Of a stretch of DNA of 64,000 bases, positions 34,909 to 43,971 are shown piece by piece. Each line of letters starts with the position of its first letter. The stretch's first letter is position 1. The stretch is taken from the NCBI RefSeq assembly GCF_029433105.1, contig NZ_JARNTW010000001.1, forward strand, positions 868,001-932,000, read 5' to 3'. This DNA comes from Runella sp. MFBS21. Lineage in GTDB: Bacteria; Bacteroidota; Bacteroidia; Cytophagales; Spirosomataceae. The notes under the pieces were generated by a model, which saw only the letters and a list, made by a program, of their open reading frames with translations, ran no database searches and was not told where the DNA came from. The position numbers and the translations under genes are program-made.

Positions 34909-35643
34909 TTAGGTTAATTTTTTCGTTGTTTCTTCCCACCGCATTCGATAGGCATTCATAGCAGTTTTGCCTAGCTTGTCGATAAGGCGATAGTTAACTA
35001 CCACACCTACCGCAGCGCCGATTCCTGGGATGAGCTGAGCCATTTTGGCAAGGTCGATATAATCACGATATTCTTGTTGAAATTGTCTCCAATCGAAAGC
35101 ATGGATATCTTCAGGTAATAATTTGCTTTTGTGTTCCCAATCTACCATCTGTAAATAGACTTCTTTGCGGCGCTGCTGACTCGAAAATGCCAATTGGAAA
35201 ATATGCAAGATATAAACACGCTCGCGGTAGTCGTCGATAGGGTAGCCATACTGAGCAGCTATATCAAAAAGTAGCTTAAGCTTGATACTGAGCAGTAGGG
35301 GAAAATCGGCAATCGCCAATAAAAAACCTCCTGCACCTGCCACCCCTCCTTCGGCAGCACCGGCGGTTTTGTAAAAACTGATGCGTTTGAAAACAGCAGC
35401 TTCGCGCAGCTCAAAAGTAGGAGCGGGACTGGGCTGAGGAGTGATGAATTCGGCACCAAACAAAACCGCGCGCGTCATTTGTTTGATAGTGGTCGTAATG
35501 ACCTCATGGATTTTCTCAGGAATAAGATTGTTGACCCAAGTCTGTATCGATTTGGCAAGCCGATTAGCCGCCGAAGGCTTTCTGAGCATTTGACGTTGCC
35601 ATTGTTTAAGTTCTTTGAGGGCGAGTTGTTCGTAAGGGGTCAT
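34909..35643 (-). CDS. EcsC family protein
   Basis: This 244-residue protein matches the EcsC family: N-terminal MTPYEQLALKELKQWQ, a Gly/Ala-rich hydrophobic region (AAEGGVAGAGGFLLAIADFP, about residues 94-113), and the C-terminal LIPGIGAAVGVVVNYRLIDKLG, which may touch or enter membrane. EcsC was named for a protein linked to an ABC exporter in Bacillus, but this family branch is uncharacterised. No ABC exporter lies nearby. It ends 145 nt before the DUF2157 gene, so the two may be cotranscribed. Confidence 0.87.
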   Translation of the reverse strand: MTPYEQLALKELKQWQRQMLRKPSAANRLAKSIQTWVNNLIPEKIHEVITTTIKQMTRAVLFGAEFITPQPSPAPTFELREAAVFKRISFYKTAGAAEGGVAGAGGFLLAIADFPLLLSIKLKLLFDIAAQYGYPIDDYRERVYILHIFQLAFSSQQRRKEVYLQMVDWEHKSKLLPEDIHAFDWRQFQQEYRDYIDLAKMAQLIPGIGAAVGVVVNYRLIDKLGKTAMNAYRMRWEETTKKLT

Positions 35644-35812
35644 AAATGAAAGTGCGATTTTGTTTTTGATAAAGGTTTGTAAGTCAGTAGTTTGTGTAGG
35701 AAAATGATAATTAGTGTACCAATACGTAGTTGGGGTGTAAAAAAATTAAAAAATTTTTAGAAAAAATAGGATTAAAAAACACAGTTTGTGCCATTAGTAT
35801 ATAGAACGGCCC

Positions 35813-35844
35813 TTGGTCTCAATACGAAGATACGCATACATTTA
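35813..35844 (+). promoter_or_regulatory. Possible promoter of the ECF sigma/FecR unit
   Basis: TTG (35813-35815), 21 nt, TACATTTA (35837-35844), one mismatch from TAnnTTTG. A start near 35851 fits the GTG at 35881 and argues against the longer frame beginning at 35788. Confidence 0.4.
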
Positions 35845-35880
35845 TTTCTAACCCTTATACTCTTTTATCCTTATTGTTTT

Positions 35881-36471
35881 GTGATACCACATCATCCTCA
35901 TACTACTCTTTGGAATGCTTTTCGTGAAGGCGATCGTAGTGCGTTTAAGCGTATTTATGAGTTGTACGCCCGAGATTTGGTGAGCTATGGGTACAAAATC
36001 ACGGCCAATGTCCAATTGATAGAAGATTGTATTCATGACCTTTTCATTGAACTTTGGCAGAGTCGTGGTAATCTCAGCGAGACAGATTCTATCAAATTTT
36101 ATTTGTTTAGGTCGCTGCGCAACAAAATCACTCGGGTACAGCAGCGTGATGTATTTTATCAAGCTACGGATGTGGGCGAAATAGATACCACCGAAGAAGA
36201 CGATTTTATCGAAAACCAACTGATAAAAAATGAAGGTCAAGAAGAAATGCTGCGCCAACTCCGCGAAGGCTATCGGCTGCTAAGTCCGCGTCAGCAGCAG
36301 GCCATTGATTTGCGATACACGCATCATTTTTCTAACGAAGAAGTCGCCCATATTATGGGAGTCAATTATCAATCAGCTTGCCGATTTATCTACACTGCCC
36401 TCAAAACCTTGCGCGAAACAGTACGCATTTTTTCAGTATTGATAGCTGTAAGTGCAAACTATATTTTCTAA
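35881..36471 (+). CDS. RNA polymerase ECF sigma factor
   Basis: This ~197-residue ECF sigma factor has region 2 (LWNAFREGDRSAFKRIYELY, then VQLIEDCIHDLFIELWQS) and region 4 (LSPRQQQAIDLRYTHHFSNE, then EEVAHIMGVNYQSACRFIYTALK). I place the start at GTG 35881, because homologues begin shortly before LWNAFREGD and a promoter-like element lies at 35813-35844; an open frame upstream to GTG 35788 exists. No ATG is available. It is followed 57 nt later by its FecR-type anti-sigma factor and then STN-type SusC and SusD, the trans-envelope sugar-sensing switch of Bacteroidota. Confidence 0.9.
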   Translation: MIPHHPHTTLWNAFREGDRSAFKRIYELYARDLVSYGYKITANVQLIEDCIHDLFIELWQSRGNLSETDSIKFYLFRSLRNKITRVQQRDVFYQATDVGEIDTTEEDDFIENQLIKNEGQEEMLRQLREGYRLLSPRQQQAIDLRYTHHFSNEEVAHIMGVNYQSACRFIYTALKTLRETVRIFSVLIAVSANYIF

Positions 36472-36528
36472 TCGAAGTCAGAATACTATATCCATACCCT
36501 TTTCCTATTCTTTATTACATTTTACCCG

Positions 36529-37617
36529 ATGAACTATTATCAATATACTGCCGAAGACTTTGCCGCTGACGACTACTTCAAGGAGTGGGTTTGTTCGCCG
36601 ACGGCAGAGAGCGAAACTTTTTGGAGAAATTTTTTGCGAGACTATCCCGAGCGCTATTATCATGTGGAAGAAGCAAAGCGTTTGGTAAGGGGACTTCAGC
36701 ATCTCAATCTTACCCCTGATGCAGCGAAGTCGGTGCACCATATTTGGTGGCGTATCGAAAACACAATCAACGGCCTCGAAACACCTATCATGGCGCATCC
36801 TTCTCATCGTTGGACTCCTCGCCTATGGCTTGCTGCTGCTATCGTAATAGTAGGGCTTGGAGCAGGATGGGTATGGTGGAGTAGCTACGATGAACACCGC
36901 ACTGTATCGCCCTTGGCGACACCGTATGTAGCTGTGCCAGAATGGGTAGAGGCTGTCAATGGAGCCGACAAAACCATGCTCATACAGCTATCTGACGGTA
37001 GCATAGTGCAGCTAGAAAAAAATAGCCGATTAAAGTATCCTACCGAGTTTAGCAAAATAAAACGAGAAGTGTATCTAGTAGGTGGGGCTTTTTTTGACGT
37101 ACAAAAAAATCCTAATCGTCCTTTTTTGGTTTTTGCCAATGGTTTGGTTACGAGGGTGTTAGGGACAAGCTTTCACGTAAAGGCTTATCAAAAAGATCCC
37201 AATGTGACAGTGGCCGTAAAAACGGGTCGAGTATCTGTGTATGCAGACCGGCCTCATCCACAGCAAGACCCTGAGGTAGCAGGAGTAGTACTTACACCCA
37301 ACCAAAAAGCGGTGTTTCATCGTGAAGAAGCTACCATTAGTAAGTTGCTCGTAGAGGCACCGGCGCTTCAGTTGCCACCCGCCGAAATGGCGCATTTGAT
37401 ATTTGAGGCTGCCCCTGCCAAAAAGGTATTTGAGGCCTTAGAAAAAGCCTACGGAGTAGAAGTGCTATTTGATGAGGAAATTATCAAGAATTGCACTCTG
37501 ACGATTAATTTGACTGACGAAAATCTATATCAAAAATTGGAAGTAATCTGTAAAGTGCTGGATGCCAGTTATAAACTTATCGACGGGCAAATCATCATTT
37601 ACAGTAAAGAGTGCTAA
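36529..37617 (+). CDS. FecR-family anti-sigma factor
   Basis: This 362-residue anti-sigma protein has a cytoplasmic N-terminal domain (about 1-95), one membrane segment (about 104-122, WLAAAIVIVGLGAGWVWW), a periplasmic FecR domain (LSDGSIVQLEKNSRLKYP, EVYLVGGAFFDVQKN, VLGTSFHVKAY) and a C-terminal DUF4974 domain (FEALEKAYGVEVLFDEE, LTINLTDENLYQKLEVI). It holds the upstream sigma factor inactive until the STN domain of the downstream SusC signals substrate uptake. It ends 269 nt before susC, with structured leader sequence between. Confidence 0.94.
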   Translation: MNYYQYTAEDFAADDYFKEWVCSPTAESETFWRNFLRDYPERYYHVEEAKRLVRGLQHLNLTPDAAKSVHHIWWRIENTINGLETPIMAHPSHRWTPRLWLAAAIVIVGLGAGWVWWSSYDEHRTVSPLATPYVAVPEWVEAVNGADKTMLIQLSDGSIVQLEKNSRLKYPTEFSKIKREVYLVGGAFFDVQKNPNRPFLVFANGLVTRVLGTSFHVKAYQKDPNVTVAVKTGRVSVYADRPHPQQDPEVAGVVLTPNQKAVFHREEATISKLLVEAPALQLPPAEMAHLIFEAAPAKKVFEALEKAYGVEVLFDEEIIKNCTLTINLTDENLYQKLEVICKVLDASYKLIDGQIIIYSKEC

Positions 37618-37757
37618 AGACTACTAACCTATGCCCTGAATAAACATTAGTATTTTAACTATTGGATAAACAGTGTGCTTATCATAAAACTATTCTTAAA
37701 CCTTTAATGCTCATTTGATTTTATGACTTCAAACCCCTTACTCTTTTAATTAAAAAG

Positions 37758-37858
37758 CATCAGCAGTGTTAGGACCACTACTGATGCCATCGCCTCCTTG
37801 TGATTTTAGCCGATCAGCAAGCGTCTTTTGGTAAGACGTGTAGGAGGAGTTTTTGCTC
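37758..37858 (+). promoter_or_regulatory. Structured leader between fecR-like gene and susC
   Basis: Two potential hairpins lie here: 37758-37786 (CATCAG/CTGATG, 10 of 11 paired) and a longer one around CCTCC (37793-37797) and GGAGG before GTTTTTG near 37850, with an inner CGTCTT/AAGACG. The second resembles an attenuator; start of the sigma-dependent promoter cannot be told. Confidence 0.4.
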
Positions 37859-37886
37859 AATTCTTAAACAAAAACAATCAAATCTA

Positions 37887-40800
37887 ATGAAAAAAAAGGT
37901 ACGTTTCAAACCCTTCGTGTATCACCTTATGAAAATTTCACTGATACAATGCCTACTGGCGGTGATTTTTACGGGTGTATCGCTAGCTCGTGTGGCTAGT
38001 GCCCAAGAGATACTCAATCAAAGAGTGACCATCCATGTCGAAAATCAAGAAATAAAAAAAGCACTTTCGGCTTTAGAAAAACAGGCCAAAGTCCGCTTTG
38101 CGTATCGCCCAGCAGCCCTTCCGTATGATAAAAAAGTGACGTTGATTGCTTCCAATGAACCTCTAGCTCAGGTACTTGGTCGCCTTATTAAGCCTCTAAA
38201 ATTGCGTTATGAGATAGTGGGGCATCAGATTATTTTGAGTCGTGAAAAAGAAAGTGAGAGTCCTAGTTCATCTTTAAATACTATTCCGAAAGTAAGAACG
38301 CTGCCTTTTGCCAAGCGTGTGAATGGAACCGTAACCGACGAAAACAATGCTGGTTTGCCCGGAGTAAGTGTGGTAGTAAAGGGTACTACTAGAGGCACTA
38401 CTACCAACGCAGAGGGACGTTTTGATATTGAAGTGCCCAACGACAATTCTATTCTTGTATTTAGCTATTTGGGTTATTTCTCCCAAGAAGTTGCGGTGGG
38501 AAATCAAACCCAACTCAATGTCTCTTTAAAAGTAGACACAAAATCGTTGGAAGAAGTAGTAGTGGTAGGATATGGAGTGCAGCGTAAGAGTGATTTGACC
38601 GGCTCCGTAGGAACAGTGAAAGGAGAGACACTCCAAGAGCGCCCCGCAGCTTCGCTCAATCAAGCCCTATCAGGGCGTATCACAGGGGTCAATGTGTCGG
38701 TCAACTCGGGGCGTCCGGGGGGACGAGCCAATATCCGTATTCGAGGAAATACCTCAGTAAGTGTGGCCAACAACCCACTATATGTAATTGATGGTGTGAT
38801 TTTGAATGCAACTGATTTGGGAAATGGTAGTACGCCTATCGATTATATTAATCCCAATGACATTTCTTCTATCGAAGTATTAAAAGATGCTTCGGCTACG
38901 GCTATTTATGGAGCTAGGGGAGCGAATGGCGTCATCTTGGTGACCACCAAACGTGGTAGTCAAGATGGAGGTCGGGTAAGTTATGATACAGATTTTAGTG
39001 TTGGGACCCTTCCGCGCAAAATCCCATTGCTCAACTCGGCGGAGTTTTTGCGGGTGGAAGAAATTGCCTATGCCAATGCCCAAAAGTATGACCCCGTAGG
39101 CTGGGCTGGTGGCAAATACGTAGACCCCAAAACCAAACGAACCAATCCCCTCTTGTTTGATGCTACCGGCAAACCTCTATATGATACCGATTGGCAAGAT
39201 GAGGCTTTCCGCAAAGCATTTACCCAAAACCACCAACTTTCTTTTACGGGCGGAAATTCCAAAGATAATTTTGGCCTATACCTTGGCTATCGCAACGAAG
39301 ACGGGTTGATGAAAGAATCTTGGCTCAAGCGTTTTTCGGGGCGTTTTGTGATGGATAGCCAAATCAAAAAATGGCTTAAAGTAGGTGGTAGCTTGAGTTA
39401 TAATGACCAAAATGAAAGCCAAGTAGACCCCCTCGGAGCAGGTGGAATCATCGCGATGCGTCAGGTATTAGAAGCATTGCCTATCATTCCCGTAAAATAT
39501 CCTGATGGCCGTTGGGGTGGTAATGAAGACTATCCTGGTATGGAAGGTGGTGGCAATCCTATCCATGTAGCTACAGAGCGTTTGTATTATCTAAAAACCC
39601 AAACGATGTTGGGTAATATTTATACCAATATCAACTTGGCCAAAGGGTTGGAGCTAAGAACTACCCTCGGAACCAACATCATCAATCAGCGGATTGATTA
39701 CTACGGTGGGCGGACTCTCAACTATATCTCTCGCAACCAAGGTGGCGATGCATCTATTACCAATGAACGCCACAATTCATGGCAGTTTGAAAACTATCTT
39801 ACTTACAACAAAAAAATAAACAAAGACCATTCGCTCAATGCCTTGTTGGGGCTTGCTTGGCAGCACGTAGATAGATTCAATTCGGTAGCTCGAGCGCAGC
39901 GTTTCCAAGATGACTACTTCCAATTCAACAACCTTGGCGCTGGTGCGGTAGCTTTGGCGCCTTCGTCGGGAGTGAGTGCTTATGGCTTGAACTCTTATTT
40001 TGGGCGTTTTAACTACAACTTAAAGGAAAAATACTTACTGACCTTCACGGGACGTATTGATGGGTCTTCTAAGTTTGGTTCATCCAATCGCTATGCGATG
40101 TTTCCGTCAGCGGCTTTGGCATGGAGGGTGATAGAAGAAGATTTTATGAAAAATCTGCCTTTTGTTTCCAATTTAAAACTGCGTACTAGCTTTGGCGTAA
40201 CAGGAAATTCCGAAATTACCGCTTATCAAGCCTTGGCAGGATTGGGCAATTACTCGGTGATTTTTAATAACGCTCGTCAGATTGGGATTGGCGTAAACCG
40301 CTTGGCAAACCCAGATTTGCGCTGGGAAAAAACCACCCAAGTAGATGCTGGAGTAGAAATAGGGCTTTTCAATAATCGTATCATGCTTGAAGCCGATGTG
40401 TATCGTAAGCTTACTACCGATATGCTTTTGAGCGCACCCGTACCGTCGAGCAGCGGTTTTACGACAGTAAGCCAAAACGTAGGAAGTATGGAAAACCGTG
40501 GGATAGAGTTGGGCATCAATACCGTCAATTTTGCCCGTCCTAATTTCTCATGGAATTCTACTTTCAATATTTCTATTAACCGAAACAAAGTTATTGCCCT
40601 CACAGGGGGAGCCGATATTTTCAATGGTTCTACGATTATCCGTGAAGGAGAGCCTGTAGGTTCGTTTTTTGGATTTGTACACCAAGGTACGTGGAGCCTA
40701 AATGAAGAATCAGAAGCGGCCAAATACCTCAAAAAGCCAGGCGACATCAAATACCAAGATGTGAACGGAGATGGTCGTATCAACGACAACGACCGCGTTA

Positions 40801-41315
40801 TTATCGGAAAAGGAATCCCTGATGGGTTCGGGACCTTGATCAACACACTGGCTCACCGAAATTTTGAGCTTACCGTAGATTTGCAGTTTATGTATGGCAA
40901 CGATGTGCTGTTTAGAAGTAAACACTCCGCCGAAGACCGCACAGGTATCGCCAATAGCTTCAAGACGGTGTTGAATGCATGGACGCCCGAAAATCAAAAT
41001 ACACCACTCGCTCAGCTCAGACCCGTATCGGCAGGCTATAATACCAACAACGACACCGACCGCGTACGTGACGGCTCTTTCTTGAGAGGCCGCAACTTGC
41101 TGCTTTCTTATCGCTTCCCTACGAAGGTTATCGAAAAAATTCACCTCAATCGGTTAAGAGCATTTGCATCGGTACAAAACTTCTTCCTGAGCACCAAGTA
41201 TGAGGGCTATGACCCAGAAGTTTCTACTTCAGGCTCGGCATTTGACCAAGGGGTGGATTTGTATGCTTATCCCAAACCTCGCGTTTTTATGGTGGGGCTA
41301 AACATAGGTTTGTAA
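37887..41315 (+). CDS. SusC/RagA transporter with N-terminal STN signalling domain
   Basis: This 1142-residue protein starts at ATG 37887 with a long signal peptide (about 1-40, ending ARVASAQ); the open frame upstream to 37800 is not signal-like. Domains in order are STN (about 45-115, VTIHVENQEIKKALSALEKQ), CarboxypepD_reg-like (about 145-225, VVVKGTTRGTTTNAEGRF), plug (VVVVGYGVQRKSDLTGSVG, NNPLYVIDGVI, IEVLKDASATAIYGARGANG) and barrel to GLNIGL. The STN domain ties it to the FecR/sigma pair upstream, so uptake should induce its own operon. SusD follows after 28 nt. Confidence 0.96.
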   Translation: MKKKVRFKPFVYHLMKISLIQCLLAVIFTGVSLARVASAQEILNQRVTIHVENQEIKKALSALEKQAKVRFAYRPAALPYDKKVTLIASNEPLAQVLGRLIKPLKLRYEIVGHQIILSREKESESPSSSLNTIPKVRTLPFAKRVNGTVTDENNAGLPGVSVVVKGTTRGTTTNAEGRFDIEVPNDNSILVFSYLGYFSQEVAVGNQTQLNVSLKVDTKSLEEVVVVGYGVQRKSDLTGSVGTVKGETLQERPAASLNQALSGRITGVNVSVNSGRPGGRANIRIRGNTSVSVANNPLYVIDGVILNATDLGNGSTPIDYINPNDISSIEVLKDASATAIYGARGANGVILVTTKRGSQDGGRVSYDTDFSVGTLPRKIPLLNSAEFLRVEEIAYANAQKYDPVGWAGGKYVDPKTKRTNPLLFDATGKPLYDTDWQDEAFRKAFTQNHQLSFTGGNSKDNFGLYLGYRNEDGLMKESWLKRFSGRFVMDSQIKKWLKVGGSLSYNDQNESQVDPLGAGGIIAMRQVLEALPIIPVKYPDGRWGGNEDYPGMEGGGNPIHVATERLYYLKTQTMLGNIYTNINLAKGLELRTTLGTNIINQRIDYYGGRTLNYISRNQGGDASITNERHNSWQFENYLTYNKKINKDHSLNALLGLAWQHVDRFNSVARAQRFQDDYFQFNNLGAGAVALAPSSGVSAYGLNSYFGRFNYNLKEKYLLTFTGRIDGSSKFGSSNRYAMFPSAALAWRVIEEDFMKNLPFVSNLKLRTSFGVTGNSEITAYQALAGLGNYSVIFNNARQIGIGVNRLANPDLRWEKTTQVDAGVEIGLFNNRIMLEADVYRKLTTDMLLSAPVPSSSGFTTVSQNVGSMENRGIELGINTVNFARPNFSWNSTFNISINRNKVIALTGGADIFNGSTIIREGEPVGSFFGFVHQGTWSLNEESEAAKYLKKPGDIKYQDVNGDGRINDNDRVIIGKGIPDGFGTLINTLAHRNFELTVDLQFMYGNDVLFRSKHSAEDRTGIANSFKTVLNAWTPENQNTPLAQLRPVSAGYNTNNDTDRVRDGSFLRGRNLLLSYRFPTKVIEKIHLNRLRAFASVQNFFLSTKYEGYDPEVSTSGSAFDQGVDLYAYPKPRVFMVGLNIGL

Positions 41316-41343
41316 TCGTTGATTCACATTAAAGTAAACTCAA

Positions 41344-42849
41344 ATGAAATACAATATAAAATTTTTCAGTCGATTGGCGATTTGTGGAACCCTGCTTTTT
41401 TCGGCAGGTAGCTGTTCGGAGTTTTTGGAAGAACCCGACCGTTCCAATTTTACCATGGAAAACTATTTTACGAAGCCCGAACACGCCGAAAGTGTGGTCA
41501 ACTCCATTTATGAAAACCTCCGAAATGTATTAGGGGGAGGGTTTAATGGTGCCCCTTGGATGATGCTTGAGTTTGCCACAGGGCTGGCCAATACCGAATT
41601 AGGCCAAGCACAAAACAGTATTTTTGTTAGAAACTTGGTCAACAACTCTGATAATGGCTATGGTGCTACCTATTGGACCAACCATTATCGTGGTATTGCC
41701 AACGCAAATTTGGCCATTGCCAAAATCCCTGGTATCAATATGGACGAAGCCGCCAAAAAACGCTACTTGGGCGAGGCTAGATATTTGCGGGCGTTGTATT
41801 ACTATGAGTTGGTAAGGATGTTTGGAAGCATTCCACTCATCAAAGAACCTGTAGATTTGAAATCAACAGATTTGTACGCGCCACAATCACCGGTAGAAGA
41901 TGTTTATAAGCTCATTGAGGCAGATTTGGTGGAGGCCGAATCTTCAGGACTACCCTATACCGATGCTACGGGACGGGTATCGTTGGGAGCCATAAAATCG
42001 CTCTTGTCGAGTGTTTATTTAACAATGGCTGGCTATCCTCTTCAAAAAGGAGCGGAATATTATAAAAAAGCAGCTGACAAGGCGCAAGAGGTGATTCAAT
42101 CGGGGCGTTATAGTCTTTTTCCTTCGTATGATGACCTTCACAATCCCGCTAAGAAAAACACCGGTGAAAATATTTTCATGGTACAGTTTGCGGCCTTCAT
42201 TTTGCCTTCCAACTGGCAAACGTCTATCATTCCTTACAACCAAGGGATTTCGGCTTATACCGATGAAACAGGAGCAATTTTTGCCAATAAAGAATTTGTG
42301 GAATCGTACGAACAAGGCGATAAACGCGTAGCAGAAAAACAATTTTACTATAAAACGTTTTCGTTGCGGAGCGACCGTACCAAAACCCGTGATTTGGGCG
42401 GTTATTATCTTTACAAACACTTCGATACAGAAGCGCAACTTTCTACCACAAGTAGCAACCTAAACTGGACTGTAATGCGCTATGCTCAGGTGTTGTTGAC
42501 CTATGCCGAAGCAGCCAATGAAGTAGGAGGACCCTCGGCAGCTGTATATGAGGCTGTGAATGCGATTCGTAAAAGGGCTGAACTGCCTGCTTTGGCTGGC
42601 TTGTCGAAAGAGCAACTCCGCGAAGCTATCTGGCGCGAACGCTGGTATGAGTTAAGTTTTGAAAACATCACATGGTACGACATGGTGCGTTTGCGCAAGG
42701 CCTTTAATGTGAGCACCCGCAAGTTTGAAGATTATGTAGGACACAAATTCTCCTACGGCCCCGTATTAAAAGAAAGAGAGCTGTTGTTTCCGGTACCTAC
42801 TGCCGAAATCCGCAACAACGGCAAATTGAAGCAGAACCCGGGTTATTAG
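41344..42849 (+). CDS. SusD/RagB family outer-membrane lipoprotein
   Basis: This 501-residue SusD has a lipoprotein signal ending SAGSC (Cys24). Landmarks are YLRALYYYELVRMFGSIPL, RYAQVLLTYAEAANEVG, and REAIWRERWYELSFENITW near the C-terminus, ending KQNPGY. It is the lid for the SusC 28 nt upstream and closes the sigma/FecR/SusC/SusD unit; a strong hairpin follows. Confidence 0.95.
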   Translation: MKYNIKFFSRLAICGTLLFSAGSCSEFLEEPDRSNFTMENYFTKPEHAESVVNSIYENLRNVLGGGFNGAPWMMLEFATGLANTELGQAQNSIFVRNLVNNSDNGYGATYWTNHYRGIANANLAIAKIPGINMDEAAKKRYLGEARYLRALYYYELVRMFGSIPLIKEPVDLKSTDLYAPQSPVEDVYKLIEADLVEAESSGLPYTDATGRVSLGAIKSLLSSVYLTMAGYPLQKGAEYYKKAADKAQEVIQSGRYSLFPSYDDLHNPAKKNTGENIFMVQFAAFILPSNWQTSIIPYNQGISAYTDETGAIFANKEFVESYEQGDKRVAEKQFYYKTFSLRSDRTKTRDLGGYYLYKHFDTEAQLSTTSSNLNWTVMRYAQVLLTYAEAANEVGGPSAAVYEAVNAIRKRAELPALAGLSKEQLREAIWRERWYELSFENITWYDMVRLRKAFNVSTRKFEDYVGHKFSYGPVLKERELLFPVPTAEIRNNGKLKQNPGY

Positions 42850-42874
42850 TTCCATAAATAAGTAGATAGTAGTG

Positions 42875-42910
42875 ATACCGTAAGCATGTTTTATGGCGTG
42901 CTTACGGTAT
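42875..42910 (+). terminator. Probable terminator hairpin after susD
   Basis: ATACCGTAAGCATG (42875-42888) pairs with 42897-42910 (14 bp with one wobble). T-content after the stem is low, so termination may be partial. Confidence 0.55.
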
Positions 42911-43010
42911 AAAGCCTTCCTTTAACTCTTTATTAAGAGTTGTTAAAATAATCCGTCATTTACAAAATGCTTCTGCCTGAGAAAAGAAGCCTCCCAAATC
43001 ATTGCCACAT

Positions 43011-43910
43011 ATGAGTATTAGTGTTAAAAACCAGCGTTTTATGGCTCGCTTTGTGAGCCATGTATGCCTTCTTATGGCCCTTGTTATCGGGGCTTTTGCC
43101 TATTCTAAACCTACCCCCAAAGTCAAAGAAAAACCTCTGGTGGTGTTTGTAGCTGGCGACCATGAGTATAGCGGTGAGCAAACTTTGCCTTTGATTGCGG
43201 CCGAATTAGAAAAAAATTATGGAGTGCGTGCAAAAGTCATCAAATCGTATCCTGACCAAAATGCCGAGAAGGATATTCCAGGCTTAGAAGTTCTTCGAGA
43301 AGCAGATTTGGCGATATTCTTTTTACGCTGGCGACAATTGCCTCCCGAGCAGCTTCAGTATATCGACGAATACCTCAAATCGGGTAAGCCGGTGATGGGT
43401 TTTCGGACTACCACTCATGCTTTCAATTTCCCTAAAGGACATCCATCCGAAATTTGGAATGCTTTTGGAGAAAGGGCTTTTGGCTCGCCTCCGGGCTGGG
43501 GAAGAGCAGGGCATACACATTATGGACACAATAGCTCCACCGATGTGACGATTGCTCCAGAAGCTGCGAAAAATCCAATACTTACCGGTGTGGCCCCTTC
43601 ATTCCATGTACGTTCTTGGCTTTATCGCGTGCGTCCTGATTATCCACCTCAAGATGCCACTGTTTTATTGATGGGCAAATCCGTTAATCCTGACAAAGCG
43701 GCTATCGACAATCCCGTAGCGTGGACTTGGAAAAACAAAGAAGGTGCGAAGGTGTTTTTTACAACCCTAGGGCATCCCGAAGACTTCAAAGACGAGCCTC
43801 TTCAACACCTCACTATCAACGCCATTCATTGGTTGTTGGGTAAGCCTGTTCCTAAAAAATGGAAAGGGAAAATTGACATTAATGTGCCTTATCGGGGTAT
43901 TGTTAAATAA
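43011..43910 (+). CDS. ThuA-like domain protein, exported
   Basis: This 299-residue ThuA protein starts at ATG 43011 (an in-frame TTG at 43002 is less likely). A signal peptide (about 12-31, VSHVCLLMALVIGAFAYS) precedes the ThuA domain, with KPLVVFVAGDHEYSGEQTLP, LEVLREADLAIFFLRWRQLP, YLKSGKPVMGFRTTTHAF and GAKVFFTTLGHPEDF. It is a shorter paralogue of the 6836-7918 protein. It is followed 61 nt later by the SGNH-like/haem dehydrogenase, a pairing common in PVC and Bacteroidota genomes, where both act in the periplasm. The reaction is unknown. Confidence 0.88.
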   Translation: MSISVKNQRFMARFVSHVCLLMALVIGAFAYSKPTPKVKEKPLVVFVAGDHEYSGEQTLPLIAAELEKNYGVRAKVIKSYPDQNAEKDIPGLEVLREADLAIFFLRWRQLPPEQLQYIDEYLKSGKPVMGFRTTTHAFNFPKGHPSEIWNAFGERAFGSPPGWGRAGHTHYGHNSSTDVTIAPEAAKNPILTGVAPSFHVRSWLYRVRPDYPPQDATVLLMGKSVNPDKAAIDNPVAWTWKNKEGAKVFFTTLGHPEDFKDEPLQHLTINAIHWLLGKPVPKKWKGKIDINVPYRGIVK

Positions 43911-43971
43911 AACCCTTGGCTTTCAACGCAAATAATCAAAAATAAACCCTTCATATAAAATCCACAAACCC

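Noticed and set aside
35788-35880. Longer GTG start of the first ECF sigma gene
   Set aside because: The extra residues are hydrophobic and not sigma-like, and a promoter-like element falls inside this segment.
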